Below are positions 1 to 8,700 of a stretch of 41,481 nucleotides of DNA, one piece after another (the stretch's first letter is position 1; each line of letters opens with the position of its first letter). The DNA comes from Methylobacterium haplocladii (GTDB taxonomy: Bacteria > Pseudomonadota > Alphaproteobacteria > Rhizobiales > Beijerinckiaceae). The stretch spans positions 1 to 41,481 of the forward strand of contig NZ_BJZT01000022.1 in the NCBI RefSeq assembly GCF_007992175.1. The letters are read 5' to 3'. The translations under genes and the position numbers were made by a program. The notes beneath the pieces are model-generated. The model made no database searches. It worked only from the letters and a program-made list of their open reading frames with translations, and was not told the DNA's origin.

Positions 1-1
1 C

Positions 2-157
2 CGACCGGCGGGAGCCGATCTCGGCGACCAGAAGCGGGTGATGACGCCGGGGCAGGCGCGCGCGGCGGGTATCGACCACGTCGTGGTCGGCCGGCCGATC
101 ACGGGGGCTGCCGACCCCCGCGCCGTGGCGCAGGCGATCGTCGCCGAGATGGCGTGA
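2..157 (+). CDS. pyrF: Orotidine 5'-phosphate decarboxylase, 3' end only
   Basis: This is the C-terminal 51 codons of OMP decarboxylase, the cytosolic enzyme that makes UMP in the last step of pyrimidine synthesis. The gene is cut by the window start. The visible part reads IRPAGAD-like, then [13 protein letters not shown] and VVGRPIT, which are the conserved phosphate-binding loop and last strand/helix of the family. It ends in TGA at 155-157. The DUF1330 gene begins 17 bases later, so the two are probably co-transcribed. The recognisable motifs make the identification firm despite truncation. Confidence 0.9.
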   Translation, partial: RPAGADLGDQKRVMTPGQARAAGIDHVVVGRPITGAADPRAVAQAIVAEMA

Positions 158-174
158 CAGAGGGAGTTTCGGGA

Positions 175-480
175 ATGGCGCGCGGCTACTGGATCGTTCG
201 GGTCGATGTGCACGACCCCGAGGCCTACAAGGAGTACGCGGCGGCGAACGGCGCGGCCTTCGAGGAGTTCGGCGGTCGCTTCCTGGTGCGCGGCGGCCCT
301 TTCGAGGCGGTCTCCGGCACGTCGCGTGCCCGCAACGTGGTGATCGAGTTCGCGAGCTACGCCCAGGCGCTCGCCTGCTGGAACTCCAGAACCTACCAGG
401 ACGCCCGCGCCAAGCAGCGCGGCGCTGAATCCGACATTGTCATCATCGAGGGCTATGACGGTCCGCAGCCGACGGCGTGA
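175..480 (+). CDS. DUF1330 domain protein
   Basis: This encodes a 101-residue cytosolic protein of the DUF1330 family, a dimeric ferredoxin-like alpha/beta fold. It starts MARGYWIV, has the conserved DPEAYKEYA segment near residue 14 and the GGRFLVRGG strand near residue 38, and ends with an IVIIEGYDG strand. The length is normal for the family (about 95-100). I chose ATG at 175 because an AGAGGGA ribosome site lies about nine bases upstream. A GTG at 154 in the same frame would overlap the pyrF stop and has no such site. The function of the family is unknown. It follows pyrF closely, as is common in this order, but nothing links the two biochemically. Confidence 0.88.
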   Translation: MARGYWIVRVDVHDPEAYKEYAAANGAAFEEFGGRFLVRGGPFEAVSGTSRARNVVIEFASYAQALACWNSRTYQDARAKQRGAESDIVIIEGYDGPQPTA

Positions 481-575
481 GAAGGCTCGTGCGAGCAGGC
501 CGACGGAAATCTGCGCGGTTCCTGTTTTCGTATGATGTTCTCGGATAACCGGAATCCGCCTGCCTGCAGGACGCG

Positions 576-968
576 TCAAAGTCCCGAGTAGCGGCTGCGG
601 CGAGCTTGAATCGGCTGAGTCGCCTCCGGCGGTGGCTCAGGAGCCACCGGCTCTGGTTTCGGTGCCGTCGGCTTGAGCTTGCCAACCTGCTCGATCGCGA
701 CACCGACATACTCGCCGCGGCGCCAGGCCAGCTTGACCGAACAGAGGAAGTCGCGGCCGAGCACCCTGAAGCGAAAGCTTTCGGGGAGGGCGCAATGGCT
801 CGGCACGCCGAGCCGCGCGCCGGATTTCGAGATGTCCTTGACCGTGCAGGGAATCTCGGTGCCGTCGGCAAGATGGATCATTGCGATCCAATTGGTGTCC
901 CGACGTTCTTCGGCGCGCGGAATCATGGCAATCGGGACGCCCAGGTTGCGATCCACTGATTTTGCCAA
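576..968 (-). CDS. PilZ domain protein
   Basis: This is a 130-residue single-domain PilZ protein, expected to bind cyclic di-GMP in the cytoplasm. The two ligand motifs are visible: R18-x3-R22 followed by D45-I-S47-K-S-G50, the (D/N)xSxxG element, and then a strand with WRRGEYVGVAIE. The tail from about residue 100 is proline and glutamate rich and probably disordered. The start is a TTG at 966-968 preceded by AGGA. A downstream ATG at 926 would begin just before the first arginine motif and has no ribosome site. It stands alone, opposite to its neighbours, so its output is not indicated by context. The flagellar block about 11 kb away is a possible target, but that is only a guess. Confidence 0.85.
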   Translation of the reverse strand: MAKSVDRNLGVPIAMIPRAEERRDTNWIAMIHLADGTEIPCTVKDISKSGARLGVPSHCALPESFRFRVLGRDFLCSVKLAWRRGEYVGVAIEQVGKLKPTAPKPEPVAPEPPPEATQPIQARRSRYSGL

Positions 969-1158
969 TTCAATCCTAGGAATACGTAAACGTAAGATTG
1001 TACGCCCCGTTCGGCACCCGTGGGGCTGGCACTTCGGGGTGCATGGCCCATTCGGCGCTGGTGGTGCGAGGGTCTGATTCTGGTCAGCGGTTCTCTACGT
1101 CCCGTCCTCGGCGGGCGGATGTCGCGCGTACCGATGCACTTGCGTATGCCGAGAGCCG

Positions 1159-1360
1159 GTGAAGTGCGACCCGGATGTCGATCTCGACACCGATACGGCG
1201 ATCGTGATGCGCTTTTTGGAGACGGCACGCGGAATCGAGCTTCTGCGCGGCGAGGCCGTCTTCGATGTCGGTGCGGATCCGGAACGCCCCTCCGTCGTCA
1301 GGTGCGGCAGCGTGAGCGCACGCACTGTCGGAACGCGCATCCCGGGGGAGGCCGTCGGCG
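1159..1360 (+). pseudogene. FecR-family anti-sigma/signal protein remnant
   Basis: In frame 1 the translation contains DLDTDTAIVMRF, then RGIELLRGEAVFDVG, ADPERPSVV and ARTVGTR. This is the core of the FecR periplasmic domain (xLxTxSxI, LLRGEAxFDVxxDPxRPFxV, VRxLGTxF). A GEVRPG fragment in another frame just upstream (about 1156-1170) looks like the preceding GExRxVxLPDGS strand, so at least one frameshift or deletion has occurred. There is no start codon with a ribosome site, no N-terminal or membrane segment, no sigma factor and no TonB receptor. After about position 1360 the similarity disappears. The rest of the gap (969-1158 and 1361-1522) shows nothing recognisable. FecR proteins relay iron-siderophore signals to ECF sigma factors, and this copy can no longer do so. 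Confidence 0.6.
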
Positions 1361-1522
1361 ACGGTGAGCCTGGGCATTGCTCCGCCGTGTCCCCGGCAAG
1401 GCTGCTGCCTGACAACCGGCGTCCGGCGCCGCTTCGTTGCAGGATGCTATCGCGTGGCCGCAATCGAAGCGCTACGTTCGCCGCCATGTCGGCATGGAGA
1501 CTGCAGTCGGGCAGGGGGCGAC

Positions 1523-3265
1523 GTGATCGGTGACAGGCTCGCATCGCGTCTCGTCGCGTTCGTCACGGCCGGGCTGCTCGCGTGGCTCGGGGCCGCCACG
1601 ACCGTTTTGGCGCGTGCCCGCGTGACCGAGGCGACCTACGCGGCGGCGGCCGAAGCGCTGATCGAGCCGTATCTCCAGTCGGGCCTGTTCTCGGGCACGA
1701 TCCTGGTGGCGAAGGACGGCAAGCCGGTGTTTCGCCGGGCCTACGGTCTGGCCAGCCGCGAATGGAACGCGGCGAACACCCTCGACACGCATTTCCGCAT
1801 CGGCTCGCTCACCAAGTCCTTCACCGCGGCGGCGGTCCTGAAGCTCGCCGAGGCCGGCAGGCTCGGCCTGGACGACCGCATCCGCCAGTGCGTGCCAGGC
1901 GCTCCGGCCTCCTGGGACCGTGTGACCCTGCGGCATCTCCTCGGCCACACCTCGGGTATCATCAACTACACGGCGCTACCCGACTACTATGCGAAAATCT
2001 CACGATTGGAGCGCCCGCCGCAAGAGATCGTGGCCCTCGTCGAGGCCGAGCCGCTGTTGTTCGAGCCGGGCACGCGGATGGAATACAGCAACACCGGCTA
2101 CGTGTTGCTCGGTATGGCGATCGAGGCGGCATCGGGCGAGCCCTATGCCCGCTACCTGCGCGAGGCGATCCTGACGCCGCTGGGGCTCAAGGAGACCGGC
2201 TACGACGATGCCAGCACGGTGCTGCCGCGGCGCGCCGCCGGGTACCGCTTCGGTCAGGCGCAGTGGCGCAACGCACCGCCGATGGCCTCCAGCGTCGCCT
2301 ATGCTGCCGGTGGGCTGTACTCGACCGTCGACGACCTGCTCGCTTGGAGCCGAGCCCTGCTTGGCGGGAAGCTCATCTCGGCTGCCTCGCTTGCCGCGAC
2401 GGTGGACGATGGCGGCCGCGGTTACGGGTTCGGCTGGTATGTCGGCCGGGCGCACGAGCGGCGGGTGTGGTCGCATGGCGGCGCCGTCTCCGGCTTCCTG
2501 TCGATGATCGACCACTATCCCGATGACGCGCTCGACGTGATCGTACTCGCCAACAACGAGAACGCCCCGGTCCAGAAGATTTCGCGCGAACTCTCGGCAC
2601 TCTGGTTCGGCGTACTCGATCCGCCCGATTCGATCGTGCTGGAGGACCTCATCCTCGACCGCTACGCCGGCACCTACCGGCTCGGGCCCCGGTTCTTCCT
2701 GACGCTCACCCGCGAGCACGGCCGGCTCCTCTCGAAGGGGACGTCAGGGCCGCCGGTCCTGTTCCTGCCCGAGAGCGACCGGACCTTCGTCGCGCCGGCG
2801 ATCGATGCGCGCATCACCATCGACACCGAGCCGGACGGGCGCCCCAACGGGCTCGTCTACCATCAAGGCGCCCGTGACCGCATCGCGCCGCGGACCAGCC
2901 CGGAGGAGGCTGCCCGGATCCTGGCCGAGCCGCGTCCGCTCCACCGCGAGATCTCCATCGACCGCTCCCGCCTGCGCCGGCTGACCGGTCGCTACGAGAT
3001 CGGCCCGACCGTCGTGATGAGCGTGACCCTGGAGAACGGACGCCTCTATGCCCAGGCGACCGGCCAGCCGCGCAACGAGCTGTTTCCGGAAAGCGAACGG
3101 GAATTCTTCCTCAGGACCGTCGACGCACAGCTCAGCTTCGATCTCGACGGCAACGGGCGCGCCACGGGTCTCGTCCTGCACCAGAACGGGCTCGACACCC
3201 CCGCCCCCCGCATCGAGGGCGATCAGGCCTCGACGCGAAAGCCGGGTCGATCGCAGACTCGCTGA
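1523..3265 (+). CDS. Secreted beta-lactamase-family serine hydrolase with two C-terminal modules
   Basis: This encodes a 580-residue serine hydrolase of the class C beta-lactamase/D-alanyl carboxypeptidase/esterase superfamily (COG1680). The start is a GTG at 1523 behind a GGGGGC stretch. It is followed by a basic n-region and a hydrophobic stretch to about residue 30, so export is likely. The catalytic S95-L-T-K98 and Y188-S-N190 are clear, and an HGG triad (WSHGGAVSGF) lies near residue 320. After about residue 365 there are two related segments, each with G-T/R-Y-x-L/I-G-P, a strand ending FLPES or LFPES, and GLVxHQxG. They look like tandem beta-barrel modules of the DUF3471 type. The substrate cannot be told from sequence. 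It is convergent with nothing and sits directly after the FecR relic. Confidence 0.85.
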   Translation: MIGDRLASRLVAFVTAGLLAWLGAATTVLARARVTEATYAAAAEALIEPYLQSGLFSGTILVAKDGKPVFRRAYGLASREWNAANTLDTHFRIGSLTKSFTAAAVLKLAEAGRLGLDDRIRQCVPGAPASWDRVTLRHLLGHTSGIINYTALPDYYAKISRLERPPQEIVALVEAEPLLFEPGTRMEYSNTGYVLLGMAIEAASGEPYARYLREAILTPLGLKETGYDDASTVLPRRAAGYRFGQAQWRNAPPMASSVAYAAGGLYSTVDDLLAWSRALLGGKLISAASLAATVDDGGRGYGFGWYVGRAHERRVWSHGGAVSGFLSMIDHYPDDALDVIVLANNENAPVQKISRELSALWFGVLDPPDSIVLEDLILDRYAGTYRLGPRFFLTLTREHGRLLSKGTSGPPVLFLPESDRTFVAPAIDARITIDTEPDGRPNGLVYHQGARDRIAPRTSPEEAARILAEPRPLHREISIDRSRLRRLTGRYEIGPTVVMSVTLENGRLYAQATGQPRNELFPESEREFFLRTVDAQLSFDLDGNGRATGLVLHQNGLDTPAPRIEGDQASTRKPGRSQTR

Positions 3266-3488
3266 AGGGTGGACCGTGTCGTCGGGTGTCGCCATCGTGC
3301 ACGAACGCGGCTACAACAGTGCGCCGCGAGCAGCACCCGGGCGAACCGAGGCCTCGAGAAAAACGTCTTATCGCACAACGGCTTGCCGTAGGCTGCGACA
3401 GGTTGGCCTAAAGTCCACCTTGATTTGACGCACCGGCTGGCCTTGTCTGCCGCCGAATGCTGCCGAAGAGCACCATGGAGGAACACCG

Positions 3489-5012
3489 ATGAACAAGCCG
3501 GAATTTTTGGCCGACGCCAAGACCAAGTCGCCCTTCTCGGCGCGCTACGAGAACTTCATCGGCGGCCAGTGGGTCGCCCCCGTCGCCGGACGCTACTTCG
3601 AGAACACCTCGCCGATCACCGGCAAGGTCATCTGCGAGATCGCCCGCTCCGACGCGCAGGACGTCGACAAGGCGCTCGACGCCGCGCATGCCGCCAAGGA
3701 TTCCTGGGGCCGCACCGCCCCGGCCCAGCGCGCCCGCATCCTCAACCTGATCGCCGACCGGATGGAGGAGAACCTCGATCTGATCGCGCTCGCCGAGACC
3801 TGGGACAACGGCAAGCCGATCCGCGAGACCGTCAACGCCGACATCCCGCTCGCCATCGACCATTGGCGCTACTTCGCCGGCTGTCTGCGCGCCCAGGAAG
3901 GCTCGATCTCCGAGATCGATCACGACACGGTCGCCTACCACTTCCACGAGCCGCTCGGCGTCGTCGGCCAGATCATCCCGTGGAACTTCCCGATCCTGAT
4001 GGCGGTGTGGAAGCTCGCCCCGGCGATCGCCGCCGGCAACTGCGTCGTGATCAAGCCCGCCGAGCAGACCCCGGCCTCGCTCCTCGTCGTGATGGAGCTG
4101 ATCGCCGACATCTTGCCGCCGGGCGTCATCAACGTCGTCAACGGCTTCGGTCTGGAATGCGGCAAGCCGCTGGCCTCTTCGCCGCGCATCGCCAAGATCG
4201 CCTTCACCGGTGAGACGACCACGGGTCGCCTCATCATGCAGTACGCCTCGCAGAACCTGATTCCGGTGACGCTCGAGCTCGGCGGCAAGTCGCCGAACAT
4301 CTTCTTCGCGGACGTCGCGAACGAGGACGACGACTTCTTCGACAAGGCCCTCGAAGGCTTCACGATGTTCGCCCTCAACCAGGGCGAAGTCTGCACCTGC
4401 CCGAGCCGCGCGCTCGTGCACGAGTCGATCTACGACCGCTTCATCGAGCGCGCGATCAAGCGCGTCGAGGCGATCACCCAGGGCTCGCCCCTCGATCCGG
4501 CGACCATGATCGGCGCGCAGGCTTCTTCGGAGCAGCTCGAGAAGATCCTCAGCTACGTCGACATCGGCAAGCAGGAAGGGGCCGAGTGCCTCACCGGCGG
4601 CGGCCGCGGCAACCGCGACGGCGAACTGGCCGACGGCTTCTACATGCAGCCGACGGTGTTCAAGGGTCACAACAAGATGCGGATCTTCCAGGAGGAGATC
4701 TTCGGGCCCGTGCTCTCGGTGGCGACCTTCAAGGACGATGCCGACGCCCTCGCGATCGCCAACGACACCCTCTACGGCCTCGGCGCCGGCGTCTGGACCC
4801 GCGACGGGACCCGCGCCTACCGCTTCGGCCGCGAGATCCAGGCCGGCCGCGTCTGGACCAACTGCTACCACGCCTACCCGGCCCACGCGGCCTTCGGCGG
4901 CTACAAGCAGTCCGGCATCGGCCGCGAGACCCACAAGATGATGCTCGACCATTACCAGCAGACGAAGAACATGCTGGTCTCCTACTCCGCGAAGAAGCTC
5001 GGCTTCTTCTAG
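3489..5012 (+). CDS. Aldehyde dehydrogenase (acetaldehyde type, ExaC/AldB-like)
   Basis: This is a 507-residue NAD(P)-dependent aldehyde dehydrogenase of the cytosol, full length for the family. Visible elements are the PWNFP strand and the KPAEQTP cofactor loop, then FTGETTTG in the Rossmann fold. The general-base segment is LELGGKSPN. The nucleophile lies in [11 protein letters not shown] (first cysteine), and the EEIFGPVL and [19 protein letters not shown] blocks follow. The CTCPSR variant and the DUF779 neighbour place it with the acetaldehyde/chloroacetaldehyde dehydrogenases of ethanol metabolism. The ATG has a GGAGGAA site about seven bases upstream. A strong terminator follows within 25 bases. 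Exact substrate preference (acetaldehyde or other short aldehydes) is inference. Confidence 0.93.
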   Translation: MNKPEFLADAKTKSPFSARYENFIGGQWVAPVAGRYFENTSPITGKVICEIARSDAQDVDKALDAAHAAKDSWGRTAPAQRARILNLIADRMEENLDLIALAETWDNGKPIRETVNADIPLAIDHWRYFAGCLRAQEGSISEIDHDTVAYHFHEPLGVVGQIIPWNFPILMAVWKLAPAIAAGNCVVIKPAEQTPASLLVVMELIADILPPGVINVVNGFGLECGKPLASSPRIAKIAFTGETTTGRLIMQYASQNLIPVTLELGGKSPNIFFADVANEDDDFFDKALEGFTMFALNQGEVCTCPSRALVHESIYDRFIERAIKRVEAITQGSPLDPATMIGAQASSEQLEKILSYVDIGKQEGAECLTGGGRGNRDGELADGFYMQPTVFKGHNKMRIFQEEIFGPVLSVATFKDDADALAIANDTLYGLGAGVWTRDGTRAYRFGREIQAGRVWTNCYHAYPAHAAFGGYKQSGIGRETHKMMLDHYQQTKNMLVSYSAKKLGFF

Positions 5013-5036
5013 GAGGTGTGTCCTCCCAAACTTCCG

Positions 5037-5062
5037 AACCCGGCCGAAAGGCCGGGTTTTTT
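5037..5062 (+). terminator. Rho-independent terminator of the aldehyde dehydrogenase gene
   Basis: A perfect 9-bp stem (5037-5045 with 5050-5058) closes a GAAA tetraloop (5046-5049) and runs straight into six T residues (5057-5062). It begins 24 bases after the aldehyde dehydrogenase stop. This is the clearest intrinsic terminator in the window. Confidence 0.93.
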
Positions 5063-5078
5063 GTTTGAGCACCTTACT

Positions 5079-5215
5079 CCCTCTCCCCTCTGCGGGAGAG
5101 GGTGGCCCTCGCGTCAGCGAGGGTCGGGAGAGGGAGCGGCGTACCTGGATAGCGCGCTTCCCTCTCCCGACCCGCTTCGCGGGCCGCCCTCCGCCGAACC
5201 GGGGGAGGGGGGCAG
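5079..5215. repeat. Composite palindromic intergenic repeat
   Basis: Several nested stems lie between the aldehyde dehydrogenase terminator and the DUF779 gene. CCCTCTCCC (5079-5087) pairs with GGGAGAGGG at 5094-5102 or 5126-5134. CCCTCGC (5106-5112) pairs with GCGAGGG (5117-5123) around GTCA. The 15 bases at 5121-5135 are the reverse complement of 5159-5173. A further C-rich/G-rich pair runs to about 5213. This CCCTCTCCC...GGGAGAGGG pattern is a dispersed repeat type common in Hyphomicrobiales genomes. A related element closes the window at 41409. Confidence 0.75.
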
Positions 5216-5280
5216 CATCGTCATGGAATTTCGCGTCAAGAACCTCACATAACGTCGGAACAGCTACGGGAGATCACGCC

Positions 5281-5721
5281 ATGACCGAGACGGTCGCGAC
5301 GCACGCCGAGACCATCGACCCCGTCACCGCCGAGCAGGCCGACAATGCCGGCACGCCGTTGCGGGTCACCGCGACGCCGGCCGCGCTCGATCTCATCGAG
5401 GAGCTCAAGGCCGATTACGGGCCGGTGATGTTCCACCAGTCCGGCGGCTGCTGCGATGGCTCGTCGCCGATGTGCTATCCCGTCGGCGACTTCATCACGA
5501 GCGACGGAGACGTGCATCTCGGCCAGGTCGGCGGCGCGGATTTCTTCATCTCGCGCTCGCAGTTCGGGGTCTGGCAGCACACGCACATCATACTCGACGT
5601 GGTGCCCGGCCGCGGCGGCATGTTCTCGCTCGAGAACGGCCGCGAAAAGCGCTTCCACATCCGCTCGCGCCTCTTCAGCCAGGCCGAGAACGACGCGCTC
5701 GCCGGAACCTGCCGGATCTGA
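5281..5721 (+). CDS. DUF779 domain protein, aldehyde dehydrogenase partner
   Basis: This encodes a 146-residue DUF779 protein. The core (about residues 30-140) carries FHQSGGCCDGSSPMCYP, VGGADFFISRSQFGVWQHTHIILDVVPGRG in pieces, and FSLENGREKRF. The Cys-Cys/Cys cluster and paired histidines suggest metal binding. The first 30 residues are a variable Thr/Ala/Glu-rich leader. ATG at 5281 has GGGAG eleven bases upstream. DUF779 genes sit next to acetaldehyde dehydrogenase genes in many proteobacteria and actinobacteria, as here, although a terminator and a repeat separate the two. Its biochemical role is not known. The stop lies only three bases before the stop of the convergent TPR gene. Confidence 0.9.
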   Translation: MTETVATHAETIDPVTAEQADNAGTPLRVTATPAALDLIEELKADYGPVMFHQSGGCCDGSSPMCYPVGDFITSDGDVHLGQVGGADFFISRSQFGVWQHTHIILDVVPGRGGMFSLENGREKRFHIRSRLFSQAENDALAGTCRI

Positions 5722-5724
5722 GGC

Positions 5725-8700
5725 TCAGCCCGGGGGCGTCGTCGCCGTTTCCGCGTCGGCCCGCGGCGCGGCGCCGTCCGTACCCCGCTCCGGCACCGAG
5801 GCCTCGGGATAGCGCTTGCGGTACTCGGTGAGGAACGCGCCGAGCGTTTCCGCCGAGGTGGCGCGGCGGGCGGCGTCGCGGAAGGCGGGCGTGCGCGGCG
5901 CGTCGCTTCGGGTCAGCAGCGCAAAGGTGCGCGCGTCCGGGCTTTCCGCCATCGGGGCGGCGAACTTCGCCTTCAACCGTTCCAGCCCGAGGCCTTCGCC
6001 GGCGAGCCCATAGGCGATACCGGCTCGGATCACGTCGGCGCGCGCCGCGTCGTCCAAAGGTTTGCGACCGCGCCAGACCTCGCCGAGCATGGCCTCGTGC
6101 GCCTCGCCGGCCTCACGCCAGCGCCGTGCGCCCCAGAAGATGTCGGCGCGCAGGCGTTCGACGTCGGCACCGCTCTCGCCCTCGATCGTCTCCAGGGCGA
6201 GGTCGGTGCGGGTGAGATCGGAGAGCGCACGGGCGCGCAGGAGCGCTCGCGCGCGGCGCAGGTCGTCCCCGAGTGCCGGCTGGTGGGTTTCTTCCAGAAC
6301 CTTGAGCGCTTCGAGCGGCTTGCCCTCCATCAGCCGGATCGTCGCGAGCCGCGCGGCGACGCTGGCGCGGGCCGGCCCCGTCAGGCGGTGCGCGACCTGA
6401 TGCTCCAGCAACTCGTCGGCGGATTCGAGCAGGTCGAGGGCCACGAGCCGGTCGGCCAGCCGCCGCACGATCTCGTCGGCGCGCCGCCCGATGGGTGCGA
6501 AATCCTTGAAGTCGAAGTAGAGCGCCAGCGCTTCCACGCCGCCGATGGTGGAGGCGCGCTCGCCGAGATACAGGTCCTCGAACAGGGCCTGGGCAGCCTC
6601 GTGCATGGTGCGCGATGCGGGGGCGTCCGGCGCGAGGAGATTGGCGCGCCGCGCCGTCACGAAGACCTGCCGCCAGCGCCCGGCCTCGGCATAGAGCCGG
6701 CCGAGGGCGCCGAGCGCTTCGTTCTCGGTGGCGCCGCCGTGCCAGGTCAGCACCAGCGTCTCCAGCCGGTCTATCGCGTTCTTGAGAGGGAGCTTGCGCT
6801 GTGTCTGCGCCAGCGTCACCGCGCGCAGGGTTGCGGCGGCGGCGACGGGACGCTCCGCCTTGGCGGAAAGCGTGTCATAGGCGTCGAGGGCGGCCGCGAC
6901 GCCGCCCTTGGCCTCGTCGATGCGGGCGCGGATCAGGGCGACCCGGTCCCGGGTGAGGGCGTCGGCACCCTGGCCGGCGGCGCGGCTGACGCGCAGCGCA
7001 CCATCCCAGTCGCCAAGCTCGACCGCGGCCTCCGACGCGGCGGCGTAGAGGACGGCTGCGACATCGTCGGGATAGCGATCCAGCACGGACTGGCTCGCGT
7101 TCAGGTTCGAATCCGCCGCGCCCCAGCGACCCTGTCTGGCGGCGATGTAGCCGCGCCAGAGCCGCGCCTCGGGATTGCGGGCGAAGCGCTCGGTGGCGAG
7201 AATCTTCTCGGCCTCGTCGTAGCGGCCGATCCGGGCCGTCATGATGCCGCGCATCAGCCCCGTCAGCGGCTCGCCGTCGAGCACCGGATCCTCTGCCGAG
7301 GCGATGGCGAGCACGCCCAGCGCTTCGATGTCGAGGCTATTGGCCATGAGGGCCTTGGCGAGGGCAAGGCGAGCGGCGCCGCGCCCCGAATGGGACGCGG
7401 CTGCGGCGGCGGCGTACCGTTCGCGCAGCATGCTGCCGACGTCGCCGCGCCGTGCCACCGCCCAGACCTCGCGGTCGACGGCGAGGTCACCGGCCTCGGC
7501 CACCGGCGGCTCGGCTGCACGCGTGACGCCGGATACGGCGACGCCGCCCTCGCGCTCGATCGCGACGCCATCGATGTCGGGCCGCACCGTGAGGTCGTCG
7601 GCGAGCGCCAGCACCGCGAGGCCGACCCGGCTCGGCAGCAGCTCGAAGTCGACGAAGCGCTGGGGCTTCGACACGCCGGCCCGCCGTGCACCGCCCGCCG
7701 TCACGACGGCGATGCGTTCCCCGTCGAGGTCGAGCCAGGTGGCGGAGCCCGGATCCGGCAGGCCGACTCCGATTCCGATGCGGCCCCGGCCGCCGGGACT
7801 GCGCTTCGCCAGCAGGCTGTCGCTTGGCGCGGCGCCGTCGCCGGCAGCGAGTTCCCAGCCGCGGGGTTCGGTGATCGGCAGCAGGTCGACCAGGCTGCCC
7901 GACGGAACGGCGAAGCGCAGCACCGTGACGGGGCCGACCCGCTGCGGCGGTCCCAGCGGAACGAGGCCGCTGCTGCCGGGAGGTGGCACGGTCACGGCGT
8001 CAGCGGTCTCGAAGACGAGCGTCGCGATGCCGGCCCGTTCGAACAAGGCGGCCGGTACCGTCTTCGTGAATGGGAAGACCAGGCCGGACCCGGCACGCCG
8101 CGGCGGCACTTCGGCGGCGCGGATGTCCGCCTTCGCCGGCTCGGTCCTGCTCGGCTCGGCGGCCGGAGTCTTTGCAGGTACGGCGGCCGGAGCCTTGGCA
8201 GGTACGGCAGCCTCGGCATTTTTCATCGCATCAGAAGCAACGTCTTTTGCGACCGTGTCGCCAGAGGGGGCGTCCTTCGCCACGGCGGCCGGCTTAGAGA
8301 GGAAGTCGATGACGGCTTCCTCGGCGTCTCGGCCGGTCTCGACGGTGACGCCATCGGCCGGGACGGCGATCAGGCGTGCGCCGGCACCATCGTTCTCGAT
8401 GCGGATGGTGCCGATCTCCGGCTTGAGGCGACCGCGCGCGGCCCGATCCTCGATCCGCCACGCGCCTGCCAAGGTCAGGCGCGGCCCCTCGTCGGCTTCG
8501 TCGAAGGTTGCTTTCGCGTCGCTGGGCAGTTTCAGGCTCACGCGGGTGCGTCCGGGCGCATGGGACACGTCGACTTCGGCGGATTTCGGCTGGGGAGCCG
8601 GCTTGCTGGCCCGGAGAGCGGCCTCGGCTTCACGGGCTCGGCGGCCGAGTTCGGCGACGACCTCGGGCGGCAGGGACGGCGGCAGGCCGGCCCAAGTCTC

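Noticed and set aside
1027..1042. Possible sigma-54 site TGGCAC...GC in the gap before the FecR relic
   Set aside because: The GG and GC elements are separated by eleven bases rather than ten, and no TTGC-like -12 element is present.
5079..5215. CRISPR-like repeat array
   Set aside because: The repeated arms are inverted rather than direct, vary in length and have no regular spacers or cas genes nearby.
5016..5252. Short plus-strand frame across the terminator and palindromic repeat
   Set aside because: It translates the terminator and repeat and contains no protein-like sequence.
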